Both the position numbers and the translations under genes were made by a program. This document shows, one piece after another, positions 1 through 9,432 of a stretch of 64,000 nt of DNA. The first letter of the stretch is position 1. Every line of letters begins with the position of its first letter. The notes beneath the pieces are model-generated. The model was not told the origin of the DNA, ran no database searches, and was given only the letters and a program-made list of their open reading frames with translations. The stretch is from Burkholderiales bacterium (GTDB taxonomy: Bacteria; Pseudomonadota; Gammaproteobacteria; Burkholderiales; SG8-41): positions 20,279 through 84,278 of the forward strand of contig JADZGE010000004.1 in NCBI GenBank assembly GCA_020854035.1. Direction: 5' to 3'.

Positions 1-348
1 CCGGGCGTTGATGCGCGGCTGGGCGACCTGCCCCGCGGCGCGAGCTGGACGAAGCGGGTCGCGCCCGGCGCGGAGATCGCCGGCAACGCGCGCGATCCCG
101 CGCCGGGCACCGACGCAATTCTCCCGCGCGGGCTGGCGTTTCGCGAGCGCGCCCACGATATCCTGTTCCACGATTCGTTCTTCCCGAGGGACGCAACGGG
201 TGCGGCGTGGCGCGGCCGCGCGGCGGTATTCTTCTGCTGGATCGGCAATCCCCGGTCGCGGGTCGAACCCGGCGATCCCGGCATCCTCGTGCGCGCCCAC
301 GCGCTCTACCGGGCGATCGTCGCCCTTCCCGTGCCGGAGGAGGAATGA
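1..348 (+). CDS. C-terminal end of an unrecognised protein (5' truncated)
   Basis: The reading frame is open from the first base and stops with TGA at 346-348, giving the last 115 residues of a protein that begins outside the window. The tail is mildly acidic and ends in EEE. It contains a conserved-looking stretch FHDSFFPRDATGAAW and a later CWIGNP, with no membrane segment. Its stop overlaps the ATG of the next gene (ATGA at 345-348), so it is probably the preceding member of the MoxR/VWA operon. I do not recognise the family. The same DNA is open in other frames, but only this frame reaches the ATGA junction. Confidence 0.6.
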   Translation, partial: PGVDARLGDLPRGASWTKRVAPGAEIAGNARDPAPGTDAILPRGLAFRERAHDILFHDSFFPRDATGAAWRGRAAVFFCWIGNPRSRVEPGDPGILVRAHALYRAIVALPVPEEE

Positions 349-1082
349 ATCCCGTGCTGCGCGAGCACCTCGAAGTCTCGTTCGGAGAAGGGCGCGGCCT
401 GCCCGCCTACTTCCATGTTCTCGCCGGTCTCGCGCTGATCCAGTTCCTGGCGCTGTGCACGCCGTTTCTCGGCGTACAGGTGTGGAGCGGGGCGGGCCAT
501 CTCCTGACGGTGTGCGCATCGCTCGCCGTGCTGCTCGTCCTCTACTGCACGCTGCGGGTGGCGAACCGGGAATACGCTCCGTCGCGTTTCAGAACGGTCG
601 AGTACTGGGTGCGCGAGCGCGGCGAGTCTCCCGGGACCGTGGCGCGCGGCGAGGTCGCGTTCCTCGCGGTGCACGCGGCCGGCGCCACGCTGCTCGTCGC
701 GCCCCTCTTGGCGTGGGCCGCGGCGATCGCGCACGTGCCCGCGCCCGCGCTGGCGGCCATCCTCGCGCTCATCCCCTTCTATGCCCTCTGCTACGGGGTG
801 TGGGGCCTCGTGGTGCTGGCGCTGTGGGAGCACGACGCGGACGCGCGCGAGGTGATCGTGCGCAGCTTCGTCGTCGGCGCGCTGATCGCGCCAATGGCAC
901 TCTACCTGCCGCTCAACCCGGTCGCCTACGTGTTTGCCCTGGCCGGGCAGCAGGCGCCGGCCGCGCTCGGGCTTGCCGCGGGACTGGAGTGGCCCCCCGG
1001 TATCGCCAATATCGTGTTTCACCTGGCGCTCGGCGGTACCGGTCTCGCCGCCCACCGCTGGGCGCTCGGGCGGGTGCGCTGA
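345..1082 (+). CDS. Polytopic inner-membrane protein of the MoxR operon
   Basis: The protein has 245 residues and starts at the ATG that overlaps the previous stop. Hydrophobic stretches near residues 22-45, 50-68, 103-130, 135-162, 172-197 and 205-235 predict about six membrane helices. A charged loop around residues 75-100 contains EYWVRERGE. No catalytic motif is visible and I do not recognise the family. By position it is probably the membrane partner of the downstream MoxR, DUF58 and VWA proteins. A longer frame opens upstream at 207, but the ATGA junction and a sensible N-terminus (MNPVLREHLEVSF) favour 345. Confidence 0.75.
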   Translation: MNPVLREHLEVSFGEGRGLPAYFHVLAGLALIQFLALCTPFLGVQVWSGAGHLLTVCASLAVLLVLYCTLRVANREYAPSRFRTVEYWVRERGESPGTVARGEVAFLAVHAAGATLLVAPLLAWAAAIAHVPAPALAAILALIPFYALCYGVWGLVVLALWEHDADAREVIVRSFVVGALIAPMALYLPLNPVAYVFALAGQQAPAALGLAAGLEWPPGIANIVFHLALGGTGLAAHRWALGRVR

Positions 1083-1084
1083 CC

Positions 1085-2479
1085 GTGGACGCCGAGAGGG
1101 ACGGGTTCGCGGCCCGGGTTGCCGGGCTGCTCGGCTGGGAGAAGCGCAAGCGGCGCGAGAGTGCCGTCATCGCCGCGCTCGCGTATGCGTTTCTCGCGGC
1201 GCTCGCGGTGCCGCTCGTCGTTGCCATTCCGCGGGGCTGGGCGTGGACCGCGCCCGTCGCGTGCTTTGTGCTGCTCGCCCCGTGGTTTCTCCATGCGCGG
1301 CGCTGGCGCGAGCGCGATACCGTGCGCGCGCTCGCGTCCCTCGACCGGGCACTCGGGCTCGACGAACGCGTGACCACCGCGTGGGATCTCGTGCGGCGGG
1401 GCGAAACGATGGCCGTGGCGCGGCTGGTGTTGCGCCAGGCGGGCGAGCGGGTGAAAGACGCCGACGTGCGCGAGCTGTTTCCACGAAAGTGGGACCGCCA
1501 TGCGGTTCTGCTGCCGCTGCTCCTCGCGCTGTGGCTCGCGCTGCATTTCTTCGAGGCGCGCTTCCAGCACGAGGCGCCCGCGACGACGCCCGCGCCATCG
1601 GTCGCCCGCGAGCTGCGCGAGCTCGCGCGCCGGTTGCAGGAGAAGGCGCGCGGCGAGGGCCTGCCGCGGACGCTCGAAGCCGGGCGCGCGCTCGAACGGA
1701 TCGCGCAGCAGGGCATCGATGCCGGGACCTCGGACGAGGAATTCCGGCGCGGGCTCGCGGGAGTGCGCGGGAAAATGGCCGCCGCGAGGCAGGCAGCGGG
1801 CGAGGCGCCGTTCGGCGCGGGTGCGAGCCGCCGCGAACTCGAGGATCTCAGGGGCGAAGTGGAGGCTGCGCGCGAACGCGCCGCGACGGCCGGCGGCGGA
1901 GAGGAAGCGCTGCAGGACCTCCTCGCTGGCCTGAATCAGCTTCGCCGGCAGTGGGACCGGCAGGAGCGCGGCGGGCGCAGGCTCGCCCGCGAGGATCTGC
2001 AGGCGTTCCTCGACAAGCTGGAGCAGCGGGTCGGCGCCGAACTCGATCGGCGCGCGCTCATGGAAACCGAGCAGCGTCTGGAAGAGCTTGCGCGGGGCGG
2101 GACCGCGGAGGCGGGCGACGCGCCGGGGCGTCCCGGACGCCAAGGCGGGAGGGATGGCCCGGGAGACGGGGCGCGCGAGCGCAACGCCGCCTCCACCGCG
2201 GGGAAAGAGCCCGCGGGCAGTGCGGGCGCCGCCTCGCCGCCGCCGCCGCTTGCGCAGGGCGGCGGGCCTTCTCGCCTGAAGGGCGTGATCGGCCGGGGCG
2301 AGACGAGCAGTATCGAGTTCAAGGGCAATCCGCTTCCCGGGCGAAGCGAAGTTCCCCGGGACGAAGTGCTGGCCGCGTACCGGCGCCAGGCCGAAGCCGA
2401 GCTTGGCACCGAGACGATACCCGCGGGCATGAAGGACGCGATCAGGGCTTATTTCATGTCGCTCGACCACGCGAACTGA
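1085..2479 (+). CDS. Membrane-anchored coiled-coil protein (DUF4175-like) of the MoxR operon
   Basis: The chosen start is GTG two bases after the preceding stop, giving 464 residues. Two membrane helices lie near residues 20-45 and 48-70 and a third near 138-156. After these the protein is a long, charged, Ala/Arg/Glu-rich segment (about 175-345) that should form coiled coil. A Gly/Pro/Ala-rich linker follows (about 345-400). The tail ends with an IPAGMKDAIRAYFMSLD-type motif, resembling the C-termini of coiled-coil membrane proteins found beside MoxR and BatA-type VWA genes. The family name is my best recollection and not certain. It probably scaffolds the MoxR/VWA complex in the inner membrane. 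Confidence 0.75.
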   Translation: MDAERDGFAARVAGLLGWEKRKRRESAVIAALAYAFLAALAVPLVVAIPRGWAWTAPVACFVLLAPWFLHARRWRERDTVRALASLDRALGLDERVTTAWDLVRRGETMAVARLVLRQAGERVKDADVRELFPRKWDRHAVLLPLLLALWLALHFFEARFQHEAPATTPAPSVARELRELARRLQEKARGEGLPRTLEAGRALERIAQQGIDAGTSDEEFRRGLAGVRGKMAAARQAAGEAPFGAGASRRELEDLRGEVEAARERAATAGGGEEALQDLLAGLNQLRRQWDRQERGGRRLAREDLQAFLDKLEQRVGAELDRRALMETEQRLEELARGGTAEAGDAPGRPGRQGGRDGPGDGARERNAASTAGKEPAGSAGAASPPPPLAQGGGPSRLKGVIGRGETSSIEFKGNPLPGRSEVPRDEVLAAYRRQAEAELGTETIPAGMKDAIRAYFMSLDHAN

Positions 2480-2489
2480 AGAGGATGCG

Positions 2490-3509
2490 ATGACCGAAGG
2501 CAGCGAGACCGTGGCGGATATCGAGGCCCGCATGGAGCGCGCGCGCGGCGCGTTCGCGCGGTTGAAGGCCGAAATGGCGCGGGCGATCGTCGGCCACGAG
2601 GCGCTCGTCGAGCACGTGTTCATCGGCCTCGTGTGCGGCGGTCACTGCCTGCTCGAGGGCGTCCCGGGTCTCGGCAAGACGCTGCTGGTGCGCAGTCTCG
2701 GCGAAGTACTCGGGCTGAGTTTCTCCCGGGTGCAGTTCACGCCGGACCTCATGCCGGCGGATATCACGGGGACGAATCTTCTCGCCGACGACGCGTCGGG
2801 GCGAAAGGTGTTCGAGTTCCAGCGCGGCCCGATCTTCGCCAACATCGTGCTCGCGGACGAGGTGAACCGCGCGACACCCAAGACCCAGTCGGCGCTGCTG
2901 GAAGCGATGCAGGAGGCGAGCGTCACGGTGGGCGGCAGGAGCCATCGCCTGGACAATCCGTTCATGGTGCTCGCCACCCAGAATCCGCTCGAGATGGAGG
3001 GCACCTATCCCCTGCCGGAGGCGCAGGTGGACCGGTTCTTCTTCAAGCTGGTGCTCGCGCAGCCCGGCCGCGAGGAACTCGCCCGCATCGCCGATTTCAC
3101 CACCGCGGGCCCGCCGGCGCCGTTGCGGCAGGTCCTGGACGGCGCGGCCATCCTCGAAATCCGCCGCTGGGTGCGCGAGACCCCGCTCGCCGACGCAGTG
3201 AAGGATTATGCCGTGCGCCTCGTGCTCGCCACCCGTCCCGGCCGGGAGGCGGGCGAGGCCGGGGTGGAGCTTGCGCGCCGCTACATGCTCTACGGCGCGA
3301 GCCCGCGCGGGCTGCAGAGCCTGATCCTCGGGGGAAAGGCGCGGGCGCTGCTCGCGGGGCGGCCCAACGTGTCGTTCGATGACATCCGGTCGATGGCGAC
3401 GCCGAGCCTGCGCCATCGGCTCATCGTGAATCTCGAGGCGGATGCCGACGGCATCGGCCCGGAGGCGATCCTCGCCGAGGTCGTGCGGCGCGTGCCGGAG
3501 GCGCCGTGA
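2490..3509 (+). CDS. MoxR-family AAA+ ATPase
   Basis: This is a 339-residue AAA+ chaperone-like ATPase of the MoxR type, close to the family's usual length. The Walker A motif GVPGLGKT is near residue 59, Walker B IVLADEVNRA near 114, and sensor 1 ATQNP near 164. These are followed by the PLPEAQVDRFFFK stretch typical of MoxR proteins and a C-terminal helical lid. MoxR ATPases work with VWA proteins to fold or activate metal- or cofactor-containing complexes, often linked to envelope stress or maturation of enzymes. The stop overlaps the GTG of the DUF58 gene, and the order MoxR-DUF58-VWA is the classical one. The client complex cannot be told from this window. Confidence 0.96.
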   Translation: MTEGSETVADIEARMERARGAFARLKAEMARAIVGHEALVEHVFIGLVCGGHCLLEGVPGLGKTLLVRSLGEVLGLSFSRVQFTPDLMPADITGTNLLADDASGRKVFEFQRGPIFANIVLADEVNRATPKTQSALLEAMQEASVTVGGRSHRLDNPFMVLATQNPLEMEGTYPLPEAQVDRFFFKLVLAQPGREELARIADFTTAGPPAPLRQVLDGAAILEIRRWVRETPLADAVKDYAVRLVLATRPGREAGEAGVELARRYMLYGASPRGLQSLILGGKARALLAGRPNVSFDDIRSMATPSLRHRLIVNLEADADGIGPEAILAEVVRRVPEAP

Positions 3510-4402
3510 CACCGTTCTTCGACGCCGAGTTCCTGCGGAAGCTGGAACGCCTGCGCCTGCGGGCGCGACGCATCGAGTGGGCGGGGGTGAAGGGCGAGCA
3601 CGCGGCCTCGCGCAAGGGCCACAGCCTGGAGTTCTCGGATTACCGGCGCTACCAGCGCGGCGACGACCTGCGCTACGTGGACTGGAACATCTACCGCCGC
3701 CTCGACCGGCTGCTGCTGAAGGTGTTCACGGCGGAGGAGGAGATGAACATCTACCTTCTCGTCGACGCGAGCGGCTCGATGGACGCCACTGGCGCGCTCC
3801 CCGCGTCCGGCGCGGCGAAGATCGACTACGCGAAAAAGGTCGCCGCGGCGATCGGCTACGTAGGGTTGCGCAATCACGACCGGGTCGGCGGCGCGGCTTT
3901 CGCTGCCGCGCTGCAGTCGCCGCTCAAGCCCGGGCGCGGGCGCGCGCACATCCTGCGCCTGTTCGCCTTCCTCGCGGGCTTGCCGTGCGGCGGGCCGACC
4001 GATCTCGCCGCCGCGATACGCCGTTTCACCGCCGTGTTCCCGCGGCCTGGCCTCGCGGTTCTGGTGAGCGATCTGCTCGATCCGCCGGGCTGGCGCGCCG
4101 CGGTCGAGGAGCTAGCGCGCAGAAGGCACCAGGTCCTGGTGATCCATGTGCTCGACGAAGCGGAGATCGAGCCCGCCGTCGCGGGCGACCTGTCGCTCGT
4201 TGACGCCGAGTCCGGGCGCGAGCGCCGGCTGTTCGTGGACGCGGCGCTCGCGCGCCGCTACCGGGAGCAGATGGCGCGCTACCTGGGCGAAATCGAGTCG
4301 GCCTGCGCGAATCTCGGGATCGACTACCTGCGCACCACGACGCGCGTTGCCTTCGACGACTTCGTGCTGAAGGCGCTGCGCCAGGCGGCGAGCGTGAGCT
4401 GA
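3506..4402 (+). CDS. DUF58 / VWA-like protein
   Basis: The GTG start overlaps the moxR stop (GTGA), giving 298 residues. The DUF58 signature is clear: FSDYRRYQRGDDLRYVDWN near residues 45-63, followed by a VWA-type MIDAS DASGSMD near 90. The protein has no signal peptide or membrane helix, so it should be cytoplasmic or peripheral. DUF58 proteins are the usual partners of MoxR ATPases and are thought to bridge the ATPase to membrane-anchored VWA proteins. The next gene starts three bases after the stop, consistent with one transcript. Confidence 0.95.
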   Translation: MTPFFDAEFLRKLERLRLRARRIEWAGVKGEHAASRKGHSLEFSDYRRYQRGDDLRYVDWNIYRRLDRLLLKVFTAEEEMNIYLLVDASGSMDATGALPASGAAKIDYAKKVAAAIGYVGLRNHDRVGGAAFAAALQSPLKPGRGRAHILRLFAFLAGLPCGGPTDLAAAIRRFTAVFPRPGLAVLVSDLLDPPGWRAAVEELARRRHQVLVIHVLDEAEIEPAVAGDLSLVDAESGRERRLFVDAALARRYREQMARYLGEIESACANLGIDYLRTTTRVAFDDFVLKALRQAASVS

Positions 4403-4405
4403 ACC

Positions 4406-7400
4406 ATGCTGTGGGGCATGCCATACGCGCTTTTCGCGTTGCTCGCGGCGGTGCCCCTCATCGTGTTCCTGCACGGCCGCAGGCCGGGGGGGCGAAGGGT
4501 GCGCACGACCGCGCTCTTCATCTGGGAGCGCGTCCTGAACGAGCGGCCGCTCGCGACGCGGCTCGGCTGGTTCCTGCGCCGCAACCTCCTCCTCGTCCTG
4601 CAGCTCCTCGCCGCGGTCCTGCTGGTCGCGGCGCTCGCGGAGCCGGCGCTCACCCGGTTTGGCGCCTCCCCCGGCGACACCGTCGTCGTCATGGATCTCA
4701 CCGCCAGCATGAAGGCCCGGGGCACCGCCGGCACGCGCTTCGACGCCGCGCGCCGTGAATTCCTGTCGCTCGTCGACGCGCTGCCCGCGGGCGGCAGGAT
4801 GATGCTGATCGGAGCGGGCGCCGAGTTCCGCCTGATCGTGCCTTTCACCGGCGACCGGCAACGGCTGCGGGAGGCGGGCCGCGAGCTCGCCCCCTCCGAT
4901 GCCGCCGGCGCGGTGAAGGACGCCGTCCTGCTCGCCCATGCGTTCCTGCGCAAGGGCGATCGCGACCGGATCGTCGTCATCAGCGACGGTGCGTTCGACG
5001 GCGCGGAGGAACTTGCCCGGGAATCCGCGCGGGTGCGCCTGATCCCGGTTCGCGGCGGCACGCAGAACGTCGGCATCGTCTCGCTCGCGCTCAGGCGCCG
5101 GCCGGAGGGCGCGGGGCGCCACGAGGTGATGGCGCACGTGCGCAATTTCGGCACGGCCGCGGTGCGCGTGCCGCTCACCATCTCGCTGGGCTCGACGCTC
5201 GTTGCCCGCGAGGAACTCGTCCTCGAACCCGGCGCCCGGCGCGTGATCGTGCGTCCCTGGAAGGGCGATCCCGCCGGGACGCTCGTCGCCGCCCTCGAGA
5301 TCGACGACGATTTCGCCACCGACAACCGCGCGGTACTCACGACGGGGGCCGCGCCGCCGCTGCGACTGCTCTACGTCGGCCCCGGCAACCCCGCCCTCGC
5401 GCGACTGCTGCGGGTATTCCCCGACGTGCAGTTCAGCGCCGTGACCGACTGGGAGGAAGTCGCCGCGCGGGGCGAGGCCGGGCGGGCGGGCGGCGGCTAC
5501 GATGCGATCATTTTCGACCGTGTCGCGGTGCCCGAGCTCACCGAGGGCAACGTGATCCTCGTCAACACGACGGCGCCGAACCTGCCGCTTGGCGTCCTCG
5601 GCGAGGCGCGGAACCCGCGCGTCACCGGGGCGCTGGCGCGGCACCCGGTGACCGCCGGTGTCAATCTCGCCGACCTCGCCGTGCGCGCCGCGCTGCGCGT
5701 ATCGGCGCAGGGCGAGAGCGTGGTGCTGGCGCGGGGGACGGACGGCCCGCTCCTCGTGGCTTTCGAACGGGCGAGGCTGCGGGCACTTTTCATCGGTTTC
5801 GACCTCGCGGCCTCCGATCTCCCCTACCGCGTGGCGTTCCCGCTACTGTTCCACAACGCCTTCGAGTGGTTCCGGCCGGGGCGTGGCGAGTTTCCCGCGG
5901 AGAGCGCGCGCGCCGGCGCCGCCTTGCCGCTCTTCGCCGCGCCCGGTGATCGCGAAGTCGAGGTGACCACGCCGTCGGGCCGGAAGGAGAAGCTGGCGGT
6001 GAGCGCGAACCCGCTTGTGTTCGGCGATACCCTGGAGGCGGGGGTCTACGCCTACCGGAGCGCCGGGCGCGAAGGACGGTTCGCGGTCAATCTGTTCGAC
6101 GAGGCGGAATCCGATATCCGGTCCCGCATCGGCTCCGCGGCCACCGGCGAACCCGCCGGGGAGCCAGGCGAAGGCGGCGCGAACGGGGGCCTCGAGCTCT
6201 GGCCCTTCCTGCTCCCGGCGGTGCTTCTCCTCTTCCTCGTCGAGATCGCGTTCGCCCGCCGCGCGGGGCTCGCGGCGCTGCCCTTCCTGTTGCGCGCCGC
6301 CGCGCTCGCCACGCTCGCCGCGGCCTGCGTGAATCCGCGGATGTTCCGCGGCGGCGAGGCGCTCGACGTCATACTGAGCGTCGATGTCTCGCGCAGCGTG
6401 GGGCAGGAGGGGACGGACATGGCGCGCGGCCTGCTGGACGAGGTGCGCCGCGTGAAGGGCGCGGACACCCGCACCGGGTTGCTGACGTTCGCGCGCACGC
6501 CGGAATGGGAGTTCCTGCCGCGGCGCGAGCTTCCGCCGGCGGAGCCCGCCGCGCGCCTCGACCGCGATGCAACCGATCTTCAGTCGGCGCTGCGCGCGGC
6601 GCTCGCGCAGCTCGGCGAGGGGCGCGAAGGCAGGATCCTCGTGGTCTCGGACGGCAACGAGAATCGCGGTTCGAGCGCCCGCCTGGTGCCGCTCCTGCGC
6701 TCGCGTGGAACGCAGGTCTGGACGCTGCCCGTGAATCTCGCGCGCGGGCGCAACGAGGTCTTCGTGAGCGAGCTTGCGCTGCCCGGCCGGGTGGACAGCG
6801 CCGAGGCGTTCCCGGTGTCGGGAAGGATCGAGAGCCTGCGCGCCGCTCCCGCCCGCGTCACGCTGCTGCGCGACGGCGTTCCGGTCGGCGAGCGCGAGCT
6901 CGCGCTGCGGGCGGGCACCAACGAGGTCGGCTTCGGCGACAGCCTCGGCGAGCGCGGTAGCCATGGTTACGAGCTCGTGGTCGAGGCGCAGGACGACACT
7001 TTCGCCGAGAACAACCTCCTGCAGGGCGTCGTCGAAGTGAGGGGTCCGCCGCGCGTGCTGCTCGTCTCCTCCGAGCCGGAGAGCCAGCGCTTCCTCGCCC
7101 GCGCGCTGCGGGTTCAGGGCTACGCCGTCGTGGAGTCGGCGCCGGAAGCGAGCACCTTCGCGCTGCCCGAACTCGCCTCGTACGACCTCCTGGTGCTGGA
7201 TAACGTGCCGGCATTCCAGCTGACGCACGCCAAGATGGAGAACGTCGAGACCTACGTCCGCGATCTCGGCGGCGGCCTGCTGGTCGTGGGCGGCTCGCGC
7301 AGCTACGGGGCCGGCGGCTATCTCCGCACGCCGCTCGAGCGCGTCCTGCCGGTCGACATGCGGCCCCCGGCGCGTCTCGACCTGCCGCACGTGGCACTCG

Positions 7401-8815
7401 TGTTCGTCATCGACAAGTCGGGCAGCATGGGCGTGGGCGCGGAAGGCGGCACCAAGCTCGATCTCGCGAAGGCGGCGGCGATCGCGGCCGCGGACATCAT
7501 GAATCCCGCCGACCAGATCGGCATCCTCTCGTTCGACGCGGCGTGGAACTGGACGGTGCCCTTCCGGCGCGTCGGCAGGGGCGAGTGGGTGAGCGGCAGC
7601 TTCGCGGCGCTGCGCTCCGACGGCGGGACGGACCTCTACAAGGCGATGGTCGAGGCGCGGCGCGCGATCCTCGAGAAGGACGCCGCGGTGAAGCACGTCA
7701 TCGTGCTCTCGGACGGGCTTGCCGAGAAGGCGGACTTTCAGCCGCTCGTCCGGGAACTGGCGGCGGCCGGCGTCACCGTGTCGACGGTGTCGGTGGGAGA
7801 GGACGCCGACTCGAAGCTGCTGGCGGAGATCGCGCGCGAGGGCCGGGGCCGCGGTTACGTCGCCGTCGATCCGCAGCTCGTTCCGCGGATCTTCACCGCC
7901 GAGACGCTGCTCGTCTCGCGCGATCTCCTGATCGAGAAGACGGTCGCGCCGCGGCTGGCGGCGGGGGCCGGGCCGCTCCGGGGTATCGCGCCCGACACCC
8001 TGCCGGCGCTGCGCGGCTACGTCCTCACCTACCCCAAGCCGCGCGCGGAACGCCTCATGAGCGCGGGCGAGGATCCGCTGCTCGTCTCTTGGCGCTACGG
8101 ACTCGGCCGGGTCATGGCGTTTACCTCCGATTTGAGCGGGCGCTGGGGCAGGGACTGGGCGGCGTGGCGGGGACTGCCCCTGTGGGCAGGACAGATCGCG
8201 CGCGTCACGATGCGGCGCACGCTCGAGAGCGGCGTGCGCGCCGAGTTTCATGCCGAGGGCGGCGCGGTGCGGATCGTGGCGGACTTCGTTTCGGGCGAGG
8301 GCGGCTTCGTGAACGAGTTGAAGCTGCATGCGAGGATCGCGGGGCCCGATCGCACGACACAGCACGAGGCCCTGCTCCAGAGCGCGCCGGGGCGTTACGA
8401 GGGGACGTTCGCTCCGGCCGGTCGCGGCATCCACCTCGTGACCCTCTTCGCGGAGGGCGGCGCGGCGGAGGCGCCCTCCGCCGTGGTGACCATTCCCTAT
8501 GTCGCGCCGTACCCGGGCGAGTACCGCGAACTCAGGCCCAACCTCGCGTTGCTTGCCCGTCTCGCGGCGGAGACGGGTGGCGAGACGCTCGATCCGGACG
8601 ATCCGGCGGCGGGGCTGCGCCGCCTCTACACGCCGTCGCCCGGCCGTGCCTCGCGGGGCAGCGACAGCTGGCGGGCCCTCGCGGGTGTGGCGCTGCTCCT
8701 CTTTCTTGCGGACCTCGTGGCGAGAAGTTCGCCGCGACGCGCGCGTCCTTCGGCGCGCTCGCGGCCGCGGGAGGAAGGCGAGGCCGCCGGTGAAAGCCGC
8801 TCAGCGGCGGCTTAA
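4406..8815 (+). CDS. Giant membrane protein with three VWA domains (BatA-like half fused to a VWA/glutamine-amidotransferase-like half)
   Basis: A single uninterrupted frame of 1469 residues. Residues 1-70 form a BatA-like N-terminus with two helices. A first VWA domain begins near residue 91 with a degenerate MIDAS (DLTASMK). Membrane helices near residues 600-645 separate this half from a second VWA (DVSRSVG near 652) and a beta-rich segment. A class I glutamine-amidotransferase-like domain follows (about 880-985, GGGLLVVGGSRSYGAGG, no nucleophilic Cys seen), then a third VWA with a canonical DKSGSMG MIDAS near 1002. A helix near 1425-1445 closes the protein. In other bacteria the two halves are usually separate adjacent genes, so this looks like a natural fusion. 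It converges on the following gene with a 4-base overlap. Confidence 0.9.
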   Translation: MLWGMPYALFALLAAVPLIVFLHGRRPGGRRVRTTALFIWERVLNERPLATRLGWFLRRNLLLVLQLLAAVLLVAALAEPALTRFGASPGDTVVVMDLTASMKARGTAGTRFDAARREFLSLVDALPAGGRMMLIGAGAEFRLIVPFTGDRQRLREAGRELAPSDAAGAVKDAVLLAHAFLRKGDRDRIVVISDGAFDGAEELARESARVRLIPVRGGTQNVGIVSLALRRRPEGAGRHEVMAHVRNFGTAAVRVPLTISLGSTLVAREELVLEPGARRVIVRPWKGDPAGTLVAALEIDDDFATDNRAVLTTGAAPPLRLLYVGPGNPALARLLRVFPDVQFSAVTDWEEVAARGEAGRAGGGYDAIIFDRVAVPELTEGNVILVNTTAPNLPLGVLGEARNPRVTGALARHPVTAGVNLADLAVRAALRVSAQGESVVLARGTDGPLLVAFERARLRALFIGFDLAASDLPYRVAFPLLFHNAFEWFRPGRGEFPAESARAGAALPLFAAPGDREVEVTTPSGRKEKLAVSANPLVFGDTLEAGVYAYRSAGREGRFAVNLFDEAESDIRSRIGSAATGEPAGEPGEGGANGGLELWPFLLPAVLLLFLVEIAFARRAGLAALPFLLRAAALATLAAACVNPRMFRGGEALDVILSVDVSRSVGQEGTDMARGLLDEVRRVKGADTRTGLLTFARTPEWEFLPRRELPPAEPAARLDRDATDLQSALRAALAQLGEGREGRILVVSDGNENRGSSARLVPLLRSRGTQVWTLPVNLARGRNEVFVSELALPGRVDSAEAFPVSGRIESLRAAPARVTLLRDGVPVGERELALRAGTNEVGFGDSLGERGSHGYELVVEAQDDTFAENNLLQGVVEVRGPPRVLLVSSEPESQRFLARALRVQGYAVVESAPEASTFALPELASYDLLVLDNVPAFQLTHAKMENVETYVRDLGGGLLVVGGSRSYGAGGYLRTPLERVLPVDMRPPARLDLPHVALVFVIDKSGSMGVGAEGGTKLDLAKAAAIAAADIMNPADQIGILSFDAAWNWTVPFRRVGRGEWVSGSFAALRSDGGTDLYKAMVEARRAILEKDAAVKHVIVLSDGLAEKADFQPLVRELAAAGVTVSTVSVGEDADSKLLAEIAREGRGRGYVAVDPQLVPRIFTAETLLVSRDLLIEKTVAPRLAAGAGPLRGIAPDTLPALRGYVLTYPKPRAERLMSAGEDPLLVSWRYGLGRVMAFTSDLSGRWGRDWAAWRGLPLWAGQIARVTMRRTLESGVRAEFHAEGGAVRIVADFVSGEGGFVNELKLHARIAGPDRTTQHEALLQSAPGRYEGTFAPAGRGIHLVTLFAEGGAAEAPSAVVTIPYVAPYPGEYRELRPNLALLARLAAETGGETLDPDDPAAGLRRLYTPSPGRASRGSDSWRALAGVALLLFLADLVARSSPRRARPSARSRPREEGEAAGESRSAAA

Positions 8816-9354
8816 GGGGCGTTCACGGCCCCGTTTCGCCGGGTCTCCCACCACTTCCTGAGCCAGCCGCTCGTGCCGCCCAGCGCGACCATCTCGCGCA
8901 GCGCCTGCGGCAGCGGCGGGTACTCGCGCGTCACGCCGCGCGTGTGGTTCACGAAGAGTCCGGTCGAGAAATCCACTTCGAGTTCGTCGCCGGTCTCGCA
9001 GGTGCCGCTCGCCCCGGGGCAATCGGTCATCGTGGGCAGGCCCACGCCGATCGCCGCGCGATAGGCGAGGAACGGCATGGATTCGCAGACGAGGCCGAGC
9101 CCCAGCGCCTGCATGGCAATGTAGCCGTTCATCTTCGGTCCCATGCCGAAGTTGCGGCCCGCGACGATGATGTCGCCCGGCCGGGCGCGAGCGTGAAAGC
9201 CCGGGTCGGTTTCCTCGAACAGATGCGCAACGAGATCCTTCGGGTCGAAAAAGCGTCCCGCGATGAAGCTGTTGGGGATGACGCCGCCGGCGTGGGGAAC
9301 GTCATGGCCGAGGCGGTAGCAGCGGCCCGCGAGGCGCCAGTGGAATTCGCTCAT
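8812..9354 (-). CDS. LeuD-like small subunit of an aconitase-family dehydratase, active-site motif replaced
   Basis: This 180-residue swivel-domain protein is the small-subunit partner of the aconitase-type gene just upstream on the same strand. The fold is recognisable: a VIPNSFIAGRF segment near 26, GDIIVAGRNFG near 60, an A-x-G-x-G stretch, and a C-terminal GDELEVDF..G segment. The canonical NFGCGSSREHA loop, which supplies the catalytic serine and carboxylate-binding arginine in LeuD and aconitase, reads NFGMGPKMNGY here. The usual Ser-Ser-Arg-Glu is absent, so the substrate or mechanism must differ from isopropylmalate isomerisation. The start is ATG with a GGAGGG-like sequence upstream on the minus strand. 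I would not call it leuD. Confidence 0.85.
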   Translation of the reverse strand: MSEFHWRLAGRCYRLGHDVPHAGGVIPNSFIAGRFFDPKDLVAHLFEETDPGFHARARPGDIIVAGRNFGMGPKMNGYIAMQALGLGLVCESMPFLAYRAAIGVGLPTMTDCPGASGTCETGDELEVDFSTGLFVNHTRGVTREYPPLPQALREMVALGGTSGWLRKWWETRRNGAVNAP

Positions 9355-9432
9355 GCTGCAACCCTCCGTGACCGGGGACCGGAGGCGGGCAACCCGGGGC
9401 CCAGGACCGGGTACGGGGGACCGGAATGCATC

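Noticed and set aside
5843..8434. An 863-codon open frame on the minus strand
   Set aside because: Shadow of the triple-VWA gene; composition Arg/His/Asp-rich with no motif.
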